Assembly: GCA_964496475.1 (NCBI GenBank)
Contig: CAZBZS010000050.1
Span: 1-17,792 of the forward strand
DNA length: 17,792 nucleotides
Reading direction: 5' to 3'
Origin: JASLPR01 sp964496475
GTDB lineage: Bacteria > Chloroflexota > UBA11872 > VXNJ01
Within the stretch, counting starts at the first letter, position 1. Each line of letters starts with the position of its first letter. A model generated the notes under the pieces. That model worked only from the letters and a program-made list of their open reading frames with translations, searched no databases and had not been told where the DNA came from. Below, piece by piece: positions 14,720 through 17,792 of this stretch. Both the position numbers and the translations under genes were made by a program.

Positions 14720-15184
14720 TCAGTCCCGGCCGAAGTAGTCGTCGGTGACCGATACAACCTGGGGGACCGAGGTAACCGTCACAGCGCTGCTGTCGAGGGT
14801 TTCGACGTCTCCGGTCACTCCATCACAGCCAAAAAGCGAGGGGCTGACCTCGTCTGACATGTCGATGACGACCGGGTCGCTCTCTGTCTAGAGGAGGTAG
14901 GGGGCCTCTTCGAGATCACCGATCGTGGCCCTAACCATTCCATTGGGCCGCGGGGCCGAGTGCTCTACGTGGCGGTGGACCAGTTCGATGACCATGACGC
15001 CGTCGGGTGACCACACCGGGGACTCGTCCTGCCCAGGGTCGACCGACTGAAGGGTCTAGCTGCCATCCGGATTGCTGGTAGCCTCGATGGCGTTGTCCAC
15101 ATCGTGCCAGATCAGCACCTGGGAGAACGAAATGTTCGCCACCGCCAGCCTAAAGGGAGCCAACCGCGTTCTGAAAAAAGGCAT
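14720..15184 (-). pseudogene. ORF interrupted by two in-frame amber codons (TolB-like piece)
   Basis: From an ATG at 15182-15184, with AGGAG four bases upstream, a single frame runs to TGA at 14720-14722 and is broken only by TAG at 15056-15058 and TAG at 14888-14890. The segments are 42, 55 and 55 residues. The middle one contains DPGQDESPVWSPDGV, a TolB/PD40 propeller motif; the last ends PQVVSVTDDYFGRD. The sequence stays protein-like across both stops with no frameshift, so the gene was probably disabled by point mutations. TAG is the normal stop of several intact neighbours (gcvPB, the aldolase, the ThDP enzyme), so genome-wide amber recoding is unlikely. It follows the propeller gene by 50 bases on the same strand. 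Confidence 0.55.
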
Positions 15185-15188
15185 GTTT

Positions 15189-15193
15189 CTCCT
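15189..15193 (-). promoter_or_regulatory. Ribosome binding site kept in front of the amber-interrupted ORF
   Basis: AGGAG on the minus strand, four bases before the ATG at 15182-15184. Its presence argues that this was a real start, so that at least the first 42 codons could still be translated. Confidence 0.5.
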
Positions 15194-15234
15194 GAGGCTG
15201 ACGGTACCGGGCCCAAATCCAATCAACTGCGGGC

Positions 15235-16374
15235 CTACTTGACGCTCAAGGTGTTGGGGCTTGGGAGGTCGGGAAGGAGAAAATCGAAAGCGAGGCCGAA
15301 ATCCAGGACCCAGATGGCCAGGTGCCGGGCGGCGCGATAGGCGATCTTGCGGCCGTCCGGCGACAGTTCCCATTCGAAGTTGGAGATTGCGAGGGGGACA
15401 AGGGTTGGGTCTGCCAGGGGAATGGGGGGATCCTCTTCCACGTCTAACCACCATAGCCGGTGGTAATCCTCGGCGGGGGCGCGAGGCGGGATAACGACCA
15501 GTCCGCGGCTGGAGGGATGCCAGGCGTAACTTCCGGACAGTTTCATTTTCTTGGCGGTCAGAGTGAGGGTATCCAGAATCCAGAGACCGGCGAGATCAGT
15601 GTTGGGTTCGGGCGTGCGAACGTAGCTTATGTATCTGCCGTCCGGGGACAGTTCAACCGCGCGGAAATAGGTTAGGGCCAAGAGCGGGCGGAGGGAGCCG
15701 TCGTCGGTGCTCAATTCCCAGAGTCCGCGCTTTAACGTGCTGCTCCGGCGGGCGCTCAACAAGAGGCGCTGGCCGTCCGGGAACCAGGCGACGACAGTCC
15801 CGACGGCCCTGACTAGGGAGCGGCGGTTGGCTCCGTCGGCATCGGCCAGATAGATAGTGGCCGATCTTGTCCAAGGCGCCCCAAAACCCGGATCGCGGAT
15901 CGAGAAGACGATCTGGGATTCGTCGGGCGAGAAGAGGATACGGCCGCCGACACTCGGTAAGAGGTTGGATTCGCCGGTGAGGAGGTCCAGGACGCGGACA
16001 TCACCGGCGGGTCCCTCGGGAATCGTGAGGTAACGGCCGCTGGGTGACCCGTAGCCGACCAGGTCGGAGTCGAATCGTAATTTAGCGTCTTCGGCGTCGA
16101 CGCTCCACCAGCCGGTTTGCTCATCGACGGAGTCGAGGAAACGGACGCGGTTGGAGTCGGCGGACCAGTTGAATGACGGGCAGCAACCCGCTTCGGTGAG
16201 CGGGCGCTGGGTATAACTTTCGGTACCGATTGTCGGGACATGAAAACCAGTGTCCGGCCCGGGCGGGACGGGCTGATCGGCACGGGCGAGCTGGCCGGCG
16301 GTGGCGAAACCGATGAGCGCCAGTAGCAGGCTAATGACGATGAGAGTGAGCGGTGAGGGTCTGGTTTTCGCCAT
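15235..16374 (-). CDS. Secreted TolB-like (PD40) beta-propeller protein
   Basis: 379 residues with an N-terminal signal sequence: basic start MAKTR, hydrophobic core 9-26 and an AxA cleavage site (ARA, 30-32) before Asp33. The mature part has at least five propeller-blade motifs of the PD40 type: FNWSADSNRVRF, ILFSPDESQIVFS, WFPDGQRLLLS, ELSPDGRYISYVR and ELSPDGRKIAYRA. TolB-like propellers usually bind partner proteins or peptides outside the cytoplasm; no catalytic residues are evident. A Cys-Cys pair (64-65) lies just before the first blade. The start is ATG at 16372-16374, eight bases after the stop of the M23 peptidase gene, with no clear ribosome site, so the two are probably co-translated. 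It ends with TAG, 50 bases before the amber-interrupted ORF. Confidence 0.85.
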   Translation of the reverse strand: MAKTRPSPLTLIVISLLLALIGFATAGQLARADQPVPPGPDTGFHVPTIGTESYTQRPLTEAGCCPSFNWSADSNRVRFLDSVDEQTGWWSVDAEDAKLRFDSDLVGYGSPSGRYLTIPEGPAGDVRVLDLLTGESNLLPSVGGRILFSPDESQIVFSIRDPGFGAPWTRSATIYLADADGANRRSLVRAVGTVVAWFPDGQRLLLSARRSSTLKRGLWELSTDDGSLRPLLALTYFRAVELSPDGRYISYVRTPEPNTDLAGLWILDTLTLTAKKMKLSGSYAWHPSSRGLVVIPPRAPAEDYHRLWWLDVEEDPPIPLADPTLVPLAISNFEWELSPDGRKIAYRAARHLAIWVLDFGLAFDFLLPDLPSPNTLSVK

Positions 16375-16382
16375 ATACCCGA

Positions 16383-17153
16383 CTACCGCGGCCAGGGCCG
16401 GTGATATTCATTAAGAAGCGGCCAGCCGAAGCGGATGTCAGGCTGATCGTAGAGCGACTGCCAGCGGCGGGGAGCGTCGAGATCGACTTCGAAGGCCGGC
16501 TGCGAGAAGGACAGGCCGAGGCTAGCGTCGTCCCAGCGGACGCCACCGATCAACGGGATGGGATTGACGGCGGCGCGCATGAGGTCGGTGCGAATCTCGA
16601 GATGGAGGTGAGGATCGATATCGCAGCGAACGACGTCAACGGAATCGCCGCTTTCGCCGATGACATCGCCGGCTTTGACTTCCTCACCGATGAAGAGTTT
16701 GTTGCTGCGCACGCGGAGATGGCCGTAGAGGGAAAAGTAGCCGTCGGCGTGCTTGATGACGACGTTGTGGGGGGCCGATCCGTAAGGTCCGTCAACGGCG
16801 AATACGGTGCCGTCGCCGATGGACAGGACCGGGGTGTCGCAGCGCGTGGCCAGGTCGAGGCCGAAGTGGATTCCCTGGCCGGCGCCGTAGGTGTGATTGC
16901 GGGCGCGGTAGGCGTTCGATGTGTTCCCGTAGGTCTGGCTGAGGAACCAGTTGTCGTAGCTCGGGTCGCCGGCGAACGGCGAACTGAAGGGGGGACTGGC
17001 CGCATGCTCCGAAGCGCTGACGGTGGCGACGAGAAGCAGAACGAGAAGGGCGGCCAGGCCAGTAGCGAGGCGGTGGTGGAGGCCGGTCGTGACGTGGACG
17101 ACTTGCCGCGCCACCTGGCGCATTATTGGTTTTGGTTGGAGGGCTCGAAGCAT
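16383..17153 (-). CDS. M23-family (LytM) metallopeptidase, membrane-anchored or secreted
   Basis: 256 residues. A hydrophobic segment (about 30-48) near the N-terminus acts as signal or anchor. The LytM domain follows, with the zinc ligands His96 and Asp100 in IHFGLDLA and His184 in HLHLEIR; His145 in YGHLRV and His182 complete the active site. Such enzymes cut peptidoglycan cross-bridges or other glycine-rich peptides, or act as inactive activators. All key residues are present here, so activity is likely. If the cell lacks peptidoglycan, as some Chloroflexota do, the target would be another peptide (inference). The start could be ATG 17151-17153 or 17121-17123 (Met11); neither has a good ribosome site. 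It heads a likely operon with the propeller gene. Confidence 0.88.
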   Translation of the reverse strand: MLRALQPKPIMRQVARQVVHVTTGLHHRLATGLAALLVLLLVATVSASEHAASPPFSSPFAGDPSYDNWFLSQTYGNTSNAYRARNHTYGAGQGIHFGLDLATRCDTPVLSIGDGTVFAVDGPYGSAPHNVVIKHADGYFSLYGHLRVRSNKLFIGEEVKAGDVIGESGDSVDVVRCDIDPHLHLEIRTDLMRAAVNPIPLIGGVRWDDASLGLSFSQPAFEVDLDAPRRWQSLYDQPDIRFGWPLLNEYHRPWPR

Positions 17154-17763
17154 CGGGTGGTTACCGGGTCGCCTGTTGATGAACTGTTGATAGTACCCGC
17201 ATATTCGGTGAGTGGATGGAGGAAAAGGTGTGTTTGGGGTCTGGAAGCCCGGTTGTTCGGTGGGCGTTGAAGGTGGATGTTGAGACTGATGATCGTAGGT
17301 AAGTGCAGGTATATCCGGTGGATAAGTGGTGGCCGAGTGTGAGCATGGGTGGGATTGTCCGGGGACAGGTTGTTGATGTCAGATTGATGGCCGGTTCGGT
17401 GGATTGGATGTTTGGAAAAGAGATAGTGGCCCTCTTTGGTTGACATAATTCGCATAGATGGTTTGTGATCGGTGCGGGCGAGTTCGTGCGGTGGACGGCA
17501 TATCAGGTGGGCTGTTCGGGTGAGACGCATTGCGTTCAACGGGGGCGGTTCTCGCAGCCTTAGCCCGGGATCGTGTCGGTGTGGTGGTGACGAGCGAACT
17601 GCCCAGCATTTCGATGAAATAGGGCGGTGAGGTGTGCAACTTGGAGCTGACCGGTCGGCGGCCCCAGATTGCTGAGACGGCCGCGCGGGACAACTTGCCG
17701 GCGCTACCGCTGGCGCATGTAGCCTCGTTAGATTCAGACATCCCTGATTTGAATGTCTTTAGA
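17154..17763. other. Gene-free stretch, strongly G+T-rich on the + strand
   Basis: 610 bases upstream of the M23 gene in which no convincing gene was found. Open frames exist on both strands (for example minus 17379-17741), but their composition is low-complexity Ser/Thr/Pro/Arg, ribosome sites are missing and no family motif is recognised. The + strand between 17154 and about 17560 is markedly G+T-rich; in the 60 bases from 17221 I count 28 G, 17 T, 9 A and 6 C. The promoter of the M23 operon should lie here, but I could not place a convincing -35/-10 pair. Confidence 0.6.
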
Positions 17764-17779
17764 GATAATATTCATTATC
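17764..17779. promoter_or_regulatory. Fur/Zur-like inverted repeat GATAAT-N4-ATTATC
   Basis: GATAATATTCATTATC, with perfect 6-base arms, lies in an AT-rich tip (about 17740-17792) that contrasts with the GC-rich window. GATAAT/ATTATC arms are the half-sites of Fur-family boxes (Fur, Zur, PerR), but the four-base spacer differs from the classical arrangements. It probably controls a gene beyond the right edge, or possibly a leftward promoter. On + a TTGAAT at 17749-17754 and CATTAT at 17773-17778 form a weak promoter-like pair with 18-base spacing that would overlap the repeat. Confidence 0.45.
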
Positions 17780-17792
17780 GTTAGTAATATAG

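Noticed and set aside
17379..17741. 120-residue minus frame starting MSESNEATC
   Set aside because: Composition is Ser/Thr/Pro/Arg-rich with no motif, and there is no spaced ribosome site before the ATG.
17632..17784. 50-residue plus frame starting VCNLELTGRRPQIAE
   Set aside because: An in-frame TAG lies just upstream, no ribosome site is present, and it runs through the Fur-like repeat. The first part looks protein-like, but no family is recognised.
1..17792. CRISPR arrays, insertion sequences, phage modules or defence genes
   Set aside because: No regularly spaced repeats, transposase, integrase or defence-family motifs were found on either strand.

Overview
The window looks like a piece of a GC-rich bacterial chromosome (roughly 60% GC by eye). 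The gene families and the split glycine decarboxylase suggest a Chloroflexota-type organism (Dehalococcoidia/SAR202-like). That assignment is inferred from gene content, not proven. The + strand is G-rich over genes of both orientations, as expected if + is the leading replication strand.

Layout. (1) 1-64: 3' part of a tRNA-Arg with anticodon GCG, cut by the window edge. (2) 80-5552, all minus: an ABC exporter half, a ThDP-dependent acetolactate-synthase-like enzyme, an SDR protein whose catalytic tetrad is completely replaced, and an MscS channel. (3) 5735-6490, plus: an HpcH/HpaI-type aldolase, divergent from mscS. (4) 9531-6501, minus: a tightly coupled operon of MazG NTP pyrophosphohydrolase, a P1-family (DmpA/NylC-like) N-terminal-nucleophile hydrolase and a SAM hydroxide adenosyltransferase (DUF62), joined by 4-base GTGA and ATGA overlaps. 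(5) 9624-13931, plus: the glycine cleavage operon gcvT-gcvH-gcvPA-gcvPB, divergent from mazG across about 92 bases that hold a perfect 14-bp palindrome. gcvT seems to start at a CTG codon. (6) About 13950-15234: a patch of broken genes (an NHL-propeller tail, a tRNA 3'-end-like remnant, a sigma-region-4-like fragment, and an ORF interrupted by two amber codons). The strand skew seen elsewhere disappears here, so it looks like acquired or decaying DNA. (7) 15235-17153, minus: a secreted TolB-like beta-propeller protein downstream of an M23 (LytM) peptidase. (8) 17154-17792: no convincing gene. It is strongly G+T-rich on + and ends in an AT-rich tip with a Fur/Zur-like inverted repeat.

How the genes fit together. 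The gcv operon feeds one-carbon units from glycine into tetrahydrofolate; the lipoamide dehydrogenase partner is not in the window. The divergent mazG operon joins three hydrolases that remove or recycle small molecules (NTPs, amides or peptides, SAM). Its shared control region with gcv is the best regulatory lead. The ThDP enzyme, SDR and aldolase resemble the broad carboxylic-acid and carbonyl catabolism sets of such bacteria, but their substrates cannot be read from sequence. No CRISPR array, insertion sequence or phage module was found. No clearly new multi-gene system is present. The strongest leads are the tetrad-less SDR, the mazG/gcvT palindrome, the CTG start and the decayed island.
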